Below, piece after piece: positions 1 to 6,503 of a stretch of DNA of 7,727 nucleotides. The stretch spans positions 1,691 to 9,417 of the forward strand of contig CACVAR010000267.1 of the NCBI GenBank assembly GCA_902727905.1. The letters run 5' to 3'. The notes beneath the pieces were generated by a model, which worked only from the letters and a program-made list of their open reading frames with translations, was not told the origin of the DNA and searched no databases. How positions within the stretch are numbered: position 1 is the stretch's first letter; the number at the start of each line of letters is the position of its first letter. The translations under genes were made by a program, and so were the position numbers. The DNA comes from an uncultured Sulfurovum sp. (lineage in GTDB: Bacteria; Campylobacterota; Campylobacteria; Campylobacterales; Sulfurovaceae).

Positions 1-920
1 TAAATACCTGCAAAAACAAAAGGTTTCGCTGGTTCAAAACCATCAATATGTTCAGCTGTAGGATTTTTAGCATCGGTTACCGTGTCCCCTACTTGTAAAC
101 CATCTACTGTTTTCTGACCTGTTACAACAATACCAATTTCACCCGTTTTAATCGCCGATGTTTTAATAGGAGCAATAGGATTTGGATACATTAAGTCCAA
201 AACCACATGCTCTTCTTTGGTACTCATAATCTTAACTTTTTGACCTTTTTCAATGCTACCTTCGTAAACACGAACCAATGCCAAAGCACCTAAGTAGTTG
301 TCAAACCAAGAATCATAAATCAGTGCTTTTGTTGAAGCATCTGCATCACCAGAGGGTGCAGGAACACGATCAACAATGGCATCAATAAGTTCAGGAACCC
401 CTAGCCCTGTTTTGGCTGAAACCAAAGAGTGTTCAGTACAATCAATCCCAATGGCATCTTCAACCTCTTCCAGTACTCTCTCTGGTTCAGCAGCAGGTAA
501 ATCAATCTTATTAACCACAGGAAGTAATTCTAAGTCATTGTCCATCGCAATGTAAACATTGGCAATGGTTTGTGCTTCAACTCCTTGAGCAGCATCAATA
601 ATAAGTAATGCACCTTCAGAAGAAGCCAAAGAACGACTCACTTCATAAGAAAAGTCAACGTGACCTGGAGTGTCAATAAGGTTTAGAATATAATGTTCAC
701 CATCACGTTCATAGTCTAAACGAACCGACTGTGCTTTAATCGTAATACCACGCTCTTTTTCAATGTCCATTGTATCCATAACCTGTGCTGACATTTTACG
801 GTCAACAACAGCATTACACTCTTGAATGATTCTATCAGCTAAGGTAGACTTACCATGGTCAATATGGGCAATAATCGAAAAGTTACGAATATTTTTCTGA
901 GGAACGTTAAAGTCTGACAT
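1..920 (-). CDS. lepA: Elongation factor 4 (LepA), N-terminal half, truncated by window edge
   Basis: LepA/EF4 is a ribosome-associated translational GTPase of the cytoplasm, usually about 600 residues. Translating the minus strand from the ATG at 918-920 gives 306 complete codons with no stop before the window edge, so about half the protein is present. All G-domain motifs are visible: G1 AHIDHGKST (residues 18-26), G2 RGITI (57-61), G3 DTPGH (83-87), G4 NKID (137-140) and G5 SAK (168-170). The beta-barrel domain II follows, with the LepA-like stretch YDSWFDNYLG (202-211), and the readable part ends in FVFAGI. The spacing and domain II wording separate it from EF-G and TypA. The start codon overlaps the prs stop by one base (TAATG), with a weak GGAA ribosome-binding site inside prs, so translation is probably coupled to prs. 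There is a short extension of about 8 residues before the usual KNIRNFSIIAH opening. Confidence 0.96.
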   Translation of the reverse strand, partial: MSDFNVPQKNIRNFSIIAHIDHGKSTLADRIIQECNAVVDRKMSAQVMDTMDIEKERGITIKAQSVRLDYERDGEHYILNLIDTPGHVDFSYEVSRSLASSEGALLIIDAAQGVEAQTIANVYIAMDNDLELLPVVNKIDLPAAEPERVLEEVEDAIGIDCTEHSLVSAKTGLGVPELIDAIVDRVPAPSGDADASTKALIYDSWFDNYLGALALVRVYEGSIEKGQKVKIMSTKEEHVVLDLMYPNPIAPIKTSAIKTGEIGIVVTGQKTVDGLQVGDTVTDAKNPTAEHIDGFEPAKPFVFAGI

Positions 921-1867
921 TAGTTTGCCGTTCCAAAAATTGAGTTAACACTTTCATTGTGATAAACACGACGAATTACTTCTGCTAACATCCCTCCTGT
1001 TGAAAGGACTTTAATTTTATCACATTTATTAGCACTTTCAGTAGTAGCAATGGTATCTGTGATTACCAATTCATCTAACTCACCTTTTTGAATACGCTCA
1101 TAAGCAGGTCCAGAAAGTACAGGGTGCGTACAACATGCCATAACTGAGTTAGCTCCAAGATTTTTAAGTGCTGCTGCTGCTTTTACCATGGTTCCTGCTG
1201 TATCAATCATGTCATCAATCATAATGACATCTTTTCCTTCAACATCACCAATAATATTCATAACTTCAGACTCATTCGCCTTTTCACGTCTTTTATCAAC
1301 AATGACCATATCAAGACCTAATGACTTAGCAAAATATCTAGCACGAGCAACCCCACCAATATCAGGACTGGCAATCACAGGATTTTTAAAATTCTTAGAC
1401 TGAATATACTCTTTAAATAATATAGCCCCATAAAGGTTATCAACAGGAATATCAAAGAAACCTTGAATCTGTGAAGCATGAAGATCAATGGTAATCATAC
1501 GTGTAATCCCAGCTGTCTGCATAAGGTTAGCAACAAGCTTTGCTGAGATTGGTACTCTTGGTTCAGCTTTTCTATCTTGTCTTGCATAGCCATAATAAGG
1601 AACAACAGCTGTAATAGACTTAGCTGATGAACGTTTAAGTGCATCTGTCATAATGAGTAGTTCCATTAAGTTTGCATTTGCTGGTGCTGATGTTGGTTGG
1701 ATAATAAAAACATCTTTACCACGCACACTCTCTTCAATTTTAACGTTAATTTCACCGTCAGAAAACTTTTTAATGCGTGCCTCTGCAAGTGGTAAGTCTA
1801 AGTGTTTTGAAATTTTTTGAGCAAGTTCTGGATTGGCTGTACCAGAAAAAAGCATGTACCCTCTCAT
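920..1867 (-). CDS. prs: Ribose-phosphate pyrophosphokinase (PRPP synthetase)
   Basis: Makes PRPP from ribose 5-phosphate and ATP, feeding purine, pyrimidine, NAD, histidine and tryptophan synthesis in the cytoplasm. I set the start at 1867 (MRGYMLFSGTAN), giving 315 residues, the normal family length. The open frame reaches a further ATG at 1909, but the 1867 ATG has a good AAGGG ribosome-binding site 6 bases upstream, and bacterial relatives begin here. Visible motifs: FSDGEI (35-40), the flexible-loop GYARQDRK (93-100), the ribose-phosphate/metal signature starting DLHASQIQGFFDIPVDNL (128-145), catalytic K192 and R194 in VDKRRE, and the PRPP-binding loop DDMIDTAGTM (218-227). The C-terminal AEVIRRVYHNESVNSIF strongly resembles Campylobacterota Prs proteins as I remember them. 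It is the first gene of a likely prs-lepA transcription unit and is divergent from the protease gene at 1991. Confidence 0.97.
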   Translation of the reverse strand: MRGYMLFSGTANPELAQKISKHLDLPLAEARIKKFSDGEINVKIEESVRGKDVFIIQPTSAPANANLMELLIMTDALKRSSAKSITAVVPYYGYARQDRKAEPRVPISAKLVANLMQTAGITRMITIDLHASQIQGFFDIPVDNLYGAILFKEYIQSKNFKNPVIASPDIGGVARARYFAKSLGLDMVIVDKRREKANESEVMNIIGDVEGKDVIMIDDMIDTAGTMVKAAAALKNLGANSVMACCTHPVLSGPAYERIQKGELDELVITDTIATTESANKCDKIKVLSTGGMLAEVIRRVYHNESVNSIFGTAN

Positions 1868-1873
1868 TTGGAT

Positions 1874-1878
1874 CCCTT
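1874..1878 (-). promoter_or_regulatory. Ribosome-binding site of prs (decides the start)
   Basis: The minus strand reads AAGGG here, 6 bases before the ATG at 1865-1867. This favours the 315-residue start over the ATG 14 codons upstream at 1909. That upstream ATG would also lie before the likely -10 box at 1900-1905, and so outside the transcript. Confidence 0.8.
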
Positions 1879-1899
1879 GATATGTTAGATAATACGCGA

Positions 1900-1905
1900 A
1901 TTCTA
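1900..1905 (-). promoter_or_regulatory. Candidate sigma70 -10 box for prs-lepA
   Basis: The minus strand reads GGTAGAAT, a five-of-six match to TATAAT. Transcription would start near 1893 and give a leader of roughly 25 bases before the prs ATG. No convincing -35 hexamer lies 16-18 bases upstream (TCACAT at spacing 17), which is normal in Campylobacterota, where the -35 is poorly conserved. A second, weaker -10 candidate (TATTAT) is at 1889-1894. Called from sequence alone. Confidence 0.5.
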
Positions 1906-1934
1906 CCAATATTTGACTAATAATGTGATGAGAG

Positions 1935-1972
1935 TACTGTAAGACTCTTTTCGCTAAAATAAATTACTGTAA
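1935..1972 (+). repeat. Pair of TACTGTAA direct repeats flanking the protease promoter
   Basis: TACTGTAA occurs at 1935-1942 and again at 1965-1972, exactly 30 bp apart, about three helical turns. The copies sit on either side of the plus-strand -10 box, the second one about at the expected transcription start. This geometry would suit a regulator binding one DNA face, but two 8-bp matches in AT-rich DNA could be chance. Confidence 0.35.
1955..1960 (+). promoter_or_regulatory. Candidate -10 box for the aspartic protease gene
   Basis: Reads GCTAAAAT, a five-of-six match to TATAAT with an upstream GC dinucleotide, the form common in epsilonproteobacterial sigma70 promoters. A T-rich stretch (CTCTTTTC) lies just upstream and there is no clear -35. 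The start of transcription would be near 1967, leaving a leader of about 24 bases with the AAGGA ribosome-binding site at 1980-1984. Confidence 0.55.
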
Positions 1973-1990
1973 AAATGAGAAGGAATCATA

Positions 1991-2950
1991 ATGTTTAATT
2001 TACTTATAGCCCTAATAACTGGCGTACTAATAGGCTGGAACTTTCATGCTTTTTACACACAGCTTAACCCTCCTAAGATTCTTAAAAATGATATTAATAT
2101 TTCCAAACTTTCCCAAGAAGAAATAATAGCCGAACCAATACCCCAAATAGAACCCATACCAAAAGCTGTTGAAGTCATTAAAACTCTTCCAATAGCAAAG
2201 GAAGTAGTTACTGAAAAAGTAGTTACTGTAGAAAAAAATATATCTCAACCAGCTATTCTAATCGGAGAGAACTTTTATACACTTTTAAAAAACAATCTTT
2301 TTTCTGATGCAATGACACTCTACATAGATGCAAAAGATACAAAGTTATCACTTTACCGAGTAGCACTACTTGAGTACTTTGAAGAAAAAATTCAGACAAA
2401 CCCTCAAATAGCCATTGAACAGATGCTTGAACTTCATGAACTTGAACCTAAGAACCTTAAAGTTAATGAGGAACAATTACATGATATAGAGTACAATGAT
2501 AACCCAACAGAACAAGCAACAGAACTGTTAAAATTGATTAAGCAAATCTATGAAAAGAAACCAGCTTATAAACATAAAATCCCTCTTCAAAAAGTAGGAG
2601 ACCATTATAGTGTAGAGGTACAAATAAATGATACTACCCTTGTTCTACTACTAGATACAGGAGCAACCCTTACGATGGTTAATGAGAGTAAGCTTCCTTT
2701 ACTAACAATACTTAAAGAAAATATTGTTTTAACCACAGCAGGTGGTAAAATCAATGCACAACTTCAAGAGGCAGATGCATTTAACGTAGGGAATATTGAA
2801 TTAAGCAAGTTTCAAATTGTCTCATCAGCTTTTGAACAAGAGAAAGCTGATGGATTATTAGGAATGAACTTCTTTAAAAAGTTTAAGTTCAAAATTGACC
2901 AAGAGAAAGATATTTTACACCTCTCTTCAAAAGAAGAAGTAGCTTTATAG
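1991..2950 (+). CDS. Membrane-anchored retropepsin-like aspartic protease
   Basis: A 319-residue protein with three parts. Residues 2-23 form one hydrophobic N-terminal segment with no obvious cleavage site, likely a membrane anchor leaving the rest in the periplasm. A low-complexity linker rich in Pro, Glu, Lys and Val spans about 45-85. A helical middle (about 92-190) resembles TPR-type helix pairs. The C-terminal domain (about 195-315) looks like a retropepsin: LLLDTGATLTMV carries the catalytic Asp222 in DTGA, and GLLGMNFF (288-295) matches the conserved hydrophobic-hydrophobic-Gly element after the flap. There is one DTG motif only, so the family would need to act as a homodimer. Its substrate is unknown. 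AAGGA lies 6 bases before the ATG. The gene is monocistronic, divergent from prs and convergent with the secretion operon, so a functional link to either neighbour is not shown. The fold call is firm; activity and topology are inferred. Confidence 0.85.
   Translation: MFNLLIALITGVLIGWNFHAFYTQLNPPKILKNDINISKLSQEEIIAEPIPQIEPIPKAVEVIKTLPIAKEVVTEKVVTVEKNISQPAILIGENFYTLLKNNLFSDAMTLYIDAKDTKLSLYRVALLEYFEEKIQTNPQIAIEQMLELHELEPKNLKVNEEQLHDIEYNDNPTEQATELLKLIKQIYEKKPAYKHKIPLQKVGDHYSVEVQINDTTLVLLLDTGATLTMVNESKLPLLTILKENIVLTTAGGKINAQLQEADAFNVGNIELSKFQIVSSAFEQEKADGLLGMNFFKKFKFKIDQEKDILHLSSKEEVAL
2202..2231 (+). repeat. 15-bp tandem duplication in the protease linker
   Basis: AAGTAGTTACTG occurs at 2202-2213 and 2217-2228. 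The 15-bp units match at 13 of 15 positions, keep the reading frame, and encode a repeated VVTEK/VVTVE-type stretch in the linker between membrane anchor and helical region. The adjacent EPIPQIEPIP is also internally repetitive. It looks like slippage-driven growth of a flexible linker. Confidence 0.7.
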
Positions 2951-2960
2951 TAAGCTACTT
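2937..2960. terminator. Candidate bidirectional terminator between convergent genes
   Basis: AAGTAGCTT (2937-2945) and AAGCTACTT (2952-2960) form a perfect 9-bp stem with a 6-base loop. The plus-strand gene's TAG (2948-2950) lies in the loop and the minus-strand gspF stop (2955-2957) lies in the right arm. The trailing T-tracts are short or interrupted on both strands (TTTA on plus, CTTCTTCTTTTG on minus), so efficiency may be modest. The position between genes only 4 bp apart supports the call. Confidence 0.55.
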
Positions 2961-4199
2961 TACAGCCTTTCCAAGATCCCACATAGGCATAAAAATTCCC
3001 AGTGCCATTAAAAGTACCAGTCCTGCAATAAAGAAAAGCATAATAGGTTCAATGTAAGCAGCTAAGTTATCAATTAGATCCTGAAAACGTGAATCATAAT
3101 ATTCAGTAACTTTTCCAAGCATAGCATCTAACTGACCTCCTGTTTCTCCTGCTCTTATCATCTGGAGTAACATATTTTCAAAAAGCTCAGTCTGTTCAAA
3201 TGCATCTGAAAGTGAAATACCTCTAGAAATATTCGCATTAACCGTTAAAAGCTTCTCTTTTATATAGGAATTATCAACCATATCAACAGCTGTATCCAAT
3301 GCTTCAGAGACAGGAATACCTGACTTTACAAGCTCACCAAATACTAAAGTATATTTATGCATTGTTGAGAAAAAAATAATTTTATGAATCAAATAAAACT
3401 TGGGGTGTACTAAAATTTTATCAACTTTATATTTAAATTGTTTATTATTTTTATATTGTTTCAATGCTATGAAAACAATGGAGGCTAGCACTGCTAAAAC
3501 ATAAATTCCATAGTTATTTAAAACATCTTCCAAGAAAAGAAGAATCTGTGTTGGTACTGGTAGTGCTGTATCAAACTTTTCAAACATCTCTTTAAACTTA
3601 GGAACAACCACCATAATCAAAATGGTAAAAGCAACACCCATTGCAGCAAATGTAATCAATGGTGTACGAATGGCTTTTTTAAACTTTTTTAAATTGTCTC
3701 GAATATCTTCTAAAATATGCGCTAATTTTGCATAAGAACCTGCAATGTTACCGGTCTTCTCTCCAAGATTTGTCATGGCAATGGCGATATGTCCAAACTC
3801 TTCTCTATAAGGTTCAATAGAATCAGCAATACTTTTACCAGCATTAATATCTGAAGCAATGTTTTCATAAATCTTTTTCAGCTTTGGATTTTCTGCATTA
3901 GCAGCAACTTCCGTAATGGCATCATGAATAGAAATTCCAGCATCTGTCATAACAGCTATTTGTCGTATGGCTGCAATTTTATTGTTTAAGTCTATTTTTG
4001 GTTCAAAAGATTTTTTAAATTCTCCAAGTAAATTATTCATTTGTGCACCTGAAGGTGCTGAGGTTTCAACAGCACGCTGAACAATTTTACCGGGGTTGTT
4101 TTTTTTAGCTATCTTAACAGCAGAGACTTTATTCATCGCTTCAACAGTCTGTATGCTTTTTTTTCCTTTTGCGAGGATGGTCACATTAAAATACTTCAT
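2955..4199 (-). CDS. GspF/PilC-family inner-membrane platform protein
   Basis: A 414-residue polytopic protein that forms the inner-membrane platform of type II secretion, type IV pilus and DNA-uptake machines and works with the GspE-type ATPase. It has the duplicated T2SSF layout: a short N-terminal region, a first cytoplasmic helical domain (about 72-180), TM1 (about 182-200), TM2 (about 231-247), a second helical domain (about 278-385) and TM3 (about 386-405). The family motif appears once per repeat, as LGEKTGNIAG (145-154) and GETGGQL (351-357). Length is normal. The ATG follows the gspE stop after one base (TAAGATG), with only a weak purine-rich site inside gspE, so translation is probably coupled. 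It is the last gene of the operon. It may correspond to CtsF of C. jejuni, but sequence alone does not separate competence, pilus and secretion versions, so no symbol is given. Confidence 0.93.
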   Translation of the reverse strand: MKYFNVTILAKGKKSIQTVEAMNKVSAVKIAKKNNPGKIVQRAVETSAPSGAQMNNLLGEFKKSFEPKIDLNNKIAAIRQIAVMTDAGISIHDAITEVAANAENPKLKKIYENIASDINAGKSIADSIEPYREEFGHIAIAMTNLGEKTGNIAGSYAKLAHILEDIRDNLKKFKKAIRTPLITFAAMGVAFTILIMVVVPKFKEMFEKFDTALPVPTQILLFLEDVLNNYGIYVLAVLASIVFIALKQYKNNKQFKYKVDKILVHPKFYLIHKIIFFSTMHKYTLVFGELVKSGIPVSEALDTAVDMVDNSYIKEKLLTVNANISRGISLSDAFEQTELFENMLLQMIRAGETGGQLDAMLGKVTEYYDSRFQDLIDNLAAYIEPIMLFFIAGLVLLMALGIFMPMWDLGKAVK

Positions 4200-4200
4200 C

Positions 4201-5937
4201 TTATGCTCTCGCCACTCTAATAATCTCTTCTACGGTTGTTTTACCTTCTCTTGCCTTTCTTAAACCATCTTGGAACATAGAAAAAAAGTCTTCTTTTATG
4301 GCTTGTTTTTCAAGTTCATCTTTGGTTGCACCATTCGCTATCATAGTTGATAAAATATCTGAAATAGGTAAAACTTCCGAAATCATCTCTCGCCCAACAT
4401 AACCAGAACCATTACAAACAGGACAACCTTTTCCAACGTAAAACTTGGAATTTTCAGGAACAAACTTTTTAATATCTCTTAAAAGTACTGGAGATAATAC
4501 TGCCTCTTCTTTACAAGATTGACAAATCTTACGGACCAAACGCTGACCTTGAATCGCAACAACAGCACCTGAGATTAAATAAGATTCAATCCCCATGTCT
4601 AACATACGTCCAATAGCAGAAACAGCTGAGTTAGTATGCAGTGTAGAAATAACCATATGTCCAGTTAAAGCAGCTTGAATGGCAATACGTAAAGTCTCTT
4701 GATCACGAATCTCCCCAATCATAATCTTATCTGGATCTTGTCTCAAAATAGAACGCAGTGCAGCTGGAAAGTCTAAACCTGAACTGGCATTGATCTGTAC
4801 TTGCTGGATACCATCCATTTGGTACTCAACAGGATCTTCAACCGTAATGGTCTTATCCTTAACATCTTTAATTTCATTTAATGCACCATATAAGGTAGTA
4901 GTCTTACCAGAACCCGTAGGTCCTGTAACCAACACAATTCCATAAGGAGCATGAATACCTTTTAAGAACTTTTTATATGAAATGGCATTCATACCAGCAT
5001 CTTCTAGTTGTACTAATGCCTTAGTTTTGTCAAGTACCCTCATAACAATCGACTCACCAAACATTGTTGGTAAGGTTGAAACCCTAAAATCAAAAACACG
5101 CCCATTTACAATTTTTGTAAATCGTCCATCTTGTGGTTTTCTCTTTTCTGCAATGTCAAGGTTTGACAAAAGTTTCATACGTGAAGAGAGAGGAGAAAAT
5201 ATAATGTGTTCTGTTCTAAAGTTCTCTTGTAACATACCATCAATTCTATAACGAACAATACAATGTTTTTCTGTGGCCTCAATGTGTAAATCACTTGCAC
5301 CCTTGTCAATGGCAGACGACAAAATAAGCTCAATTAATTTTAAAACAGCTGGCGACTCATCTGTAGGGCTTTCAGCTCCACCTTGTTCTAAATCTGTTTT
5401 AATATTTAGAGAATACTCTTCAACTTTTTCATGCTCATGTAGTCTTCCAAGCACTTGTGTAATAATTTCCTTACGCCCTAAAGCAACCTCCATAATTTTT
5501 CCATGAAAAAAACGTTCTATAGCGCCTTTAGCTTCAAAATCACCAGGGTTTTCAAAAGCAACCGTTACTTGATCATCTTCAACATATAAGGGAAGTACAT
5601 TATAACGTATGAGTTGCTTCAAGGGTAAACGTTTAATTAATTTATAATCAATATCTACATCTGGAATATCAATATACTTAACCCCTAAACGCTCAGCTTG
5701 TTTCTTTAACAATACAGTAGTGTCAATACCAGCAATACCTTCCAAATCATTCAACTGAATACTTTGTAATCGTAATGACTGAAGTAGTACTTCTTCCATC
5801 TTATCATATTGAATTAAACGTACCTTCAAAAGATTGACAATGCTTAGTTTCTCTTCTGAGTATTTATTTATAAAAAGTTTTAATTTTGCTTCTTCTAATA
5901 CATTTTCTTTAATGAGTAAGTCTATAATTTTTTGCAT
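4201..5937 (-). CDS. GspE/PilB-family assembly ATPase (type II secretion / type IV pilus / DNA uptake)
   Basis: A 578-residue cytoplasmic hexameric ATPase that powers pilus or pseudopilus assembly through the GspF/PilC platform. The N-terminal part is helical and then GspE_N-like (RLGVKYIDIPDVDIDY, 83-98). The catalytic part has Walker A GPTGSGKTT (339-347), an Asp box ITVEDPVEY (364-372), the Walker B region ending GEIRD (408-412) and a His box LTGHMVISTLHTN (424-436). A zinc-binding tetracysteine module follows: C472-x2-C475-x29-C505-x2-C508. The module and full length favour an assembly ATPase of the GspE/PilB type over a PilT retraction ATPase. All catalytic motifs are intact. A strong AGGAG (5943-5947) overlaps the upstream gene's TAG stop and lies 5 bases before the ATG. 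The gspF-type partner follows after 1 base. It may correspond to CtsE of C. jejuni. Confidence 0.95.
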   Translation of the reverse strand: MQKIIDLLIKENVLEEAKLKLFINKYSEEKLSIVNLLKVRLIQYDKMEEVLLQSLRLQSIQLNDLEGIAGIDTTVLLKKQAERLGVKYIDIPDVDIDYKLIKRLPLKQLIRYNVLPLYVEDDQVTVAFENPGDFEAKGAIERFFHGKIMEVALGRKEIITQVLGRLHEHEKVEEYSLNIKTDLEQGGAESPTDESPAVLKLIELILSSAIDKGASDLHIEATEKHCIVRYRIDGMLQENFRTEHIIFSPLSSRMKLLSNLDIAEKRKPQDGRFTKIVNGRVFDFRVSTLPTMFGESIVMRVLDKTKALVQLEDAGMNAISYKKFLKGIHAPYGIVLVTGPTGSGKTTTLYGALNEIKDVKDKTITVEDPVEYQMDGIQQVQINASSGLDFPAALRSILRQDPDKIMIGEIRDQETLRIAIQAALTGHMVISTLHTNSAVSAIGRMLDMGIESYLISGAVVAIQGQRLVRKICQSCKEEAVLSPVLLRDIKKFVPENSKFYVGKGCPVCNGSGYVGREMISEVLPISDILSTMIANGATKDELEKQAIKEDFFSMFQDGLRKAREGKTTVEEIIRVARA

Positions 5938-5942
5938 CTTCT

Positions 5943-5947
5943 CTCCT
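5943..5947 (-). promoter_or_regulatory. Ribosome-binding site of the GspE-type gene, overlapping the upstream stop
   Basis: AGGAG on the minus strand, 5 bases from the ATG at 5935-5937. Its AG-containing start is shared with the TAG stop (5946-5948) of the upstream exported-protein gene, so a terminating ribosome covers the next start site. It is the strongest ribosome-binding site in the cluster, consistent with good production of the motor ATPase. Confidence 0.8.
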
Positions 5948-6503
5948 ATTTATAACGATAACGATGTATAAACTTACCATCTTTATAGCTATCTATAATC
6001 ATAAATTTTTCTTTTTTCTTGTTCTCTTCAATATAAAGTTGATATTTCATCTCTTTTTTTTCTACATCTTTAAAAGTATAAATGTCATCTTTGATGACAT
6101 ACTCTTTGTTAGTATAAAGCTTAAAAATCTTAGAAAGAATAAAATTGGTGTTAGGTAAATTCAAACTTGTTAACGATACCTTGTCTACTAACGCTTGTCG
6201 TAATAAATTTTTTTGTAATAAAATTGTTGAAAAATAAGCTGAGTTGGCTCTTGCATCTTTAGTCTCTTTTAAACGTAACATAGGCGTAGCAATACGATAA
6301 ATTTTATCAGTTTCTAAACAAGAGAGTCCATAAAGTGTTAAATAGTTCTCTGAGTTTTGATTTCTCTTTTTATAAAAATGCTTAACAGCATAATCACATG
6401 CTTTATCGTATTCTTGTTTTTCATAAAGTTTATATAAAGTGGAAAGGTTTGATGAGAACAAAAAAGCCGTTGTCATCAATAAAAGTAATATTATATTTTT
6501 CAT
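5946..6503 (-). CDS. Small exported protein of unknown function in the secretion/competence operon
   Basis: I do not recognise this 185-residue protein. Residues 1-18 look like a Sec signal peptide: Lys2, a hydrophobic core ILLLLMTTAFLF and a plausible cleavage after FSS. The mature part begins with amphipathic helices (about 19-105) resembling TPR or SEL1 repeats (LYKLYEKQEYDKACDYAV), then a Lys/Glu/Tyr-rich tail that looks beta-like and is very basic at the end (HRYRYK). The only two cysteines, C36 and C62, could form a disulfide in the periplasm. Its TAATG start overlaps the upstream stop by one base and the GspE-type gene follows after 8 bases, so its product is probably a periplasmic part of the same machine. 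It is very AT-rich: 6001-6060 holds 11 G/C of 60, against 23 of 60 at 601-660 in lepA. A CtsX-like accessory role is possible but unproven. Confidence 0.85.
   Translation of the reverse strand: MKNIILLLLMTTAFLFSSNLSTLYKLYEKQEYDKACDYAVKHFYKKRNQNSENYLTLYGLSCLETDKIYRIATPMLRLKETKDARANSAYFSTILLQKNLLRQALVDKVSLTSLNLPNTNFILSKIFKLYTNKEYVIKDDIYTFKDVEKKEMKYQLYIEENKKKEKFMIIDSYKDGKFIHRYRYK

Noticed and set aside
1188..1403. Plus-strand open frame antisense to prs
   Set aside because: Low-complexity product rich in Ser, Ile and Thr, as expected from the complement of a conserved coding strand. It lies wholly inside a strongly supported gene.
1931..1948. Hairpin AGAGT-8-ACTCT followed by TTTT upstream of the protease gene, as a terminator or attenuator
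   Set aside because: The stem is only 5 bp with an 8-base loop, and it lies upstream of the likely -10 box, so it would not be in the transcript. Nothing on the plus strand needs terminating there.
2027..2248. Minus-strand open frame within the protease gene
   Set aside because: The product is mostly Phe, Tyr and Asn, typical of reading an AT-rich linker backwards, and there is no ribosome-binding site.
4982..5506. Two plus-strand open frames antisense to the GspE-type gene
   Set aside because: They are mirror frames of conserved motor-ATPase sequence, with no ribosome-binding site or recognisable domain.
4201..5937. Possible c-di-GMP binding by an MshEN-type N-terminal domain in the GspE-type ATPase
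   Set aside because: The N-terminal region has the right general layout, but the RLG-type paired motifs that bind c-di-GMP are not visible in residues 1-60. The RLG at 83-85 lies in the later IDIPDVDI segment. I see no basis for claiming binding.
5946..6503. Very AT-rich exported-protein gene as a recent horizontal acquisition
   Set aside because: The low GC is explained by Lys, Asn, Ile and Tyr codons, it grades into AT-rich neighbours in the same operon, and there are no mobile-element remnants or flanking repeats.
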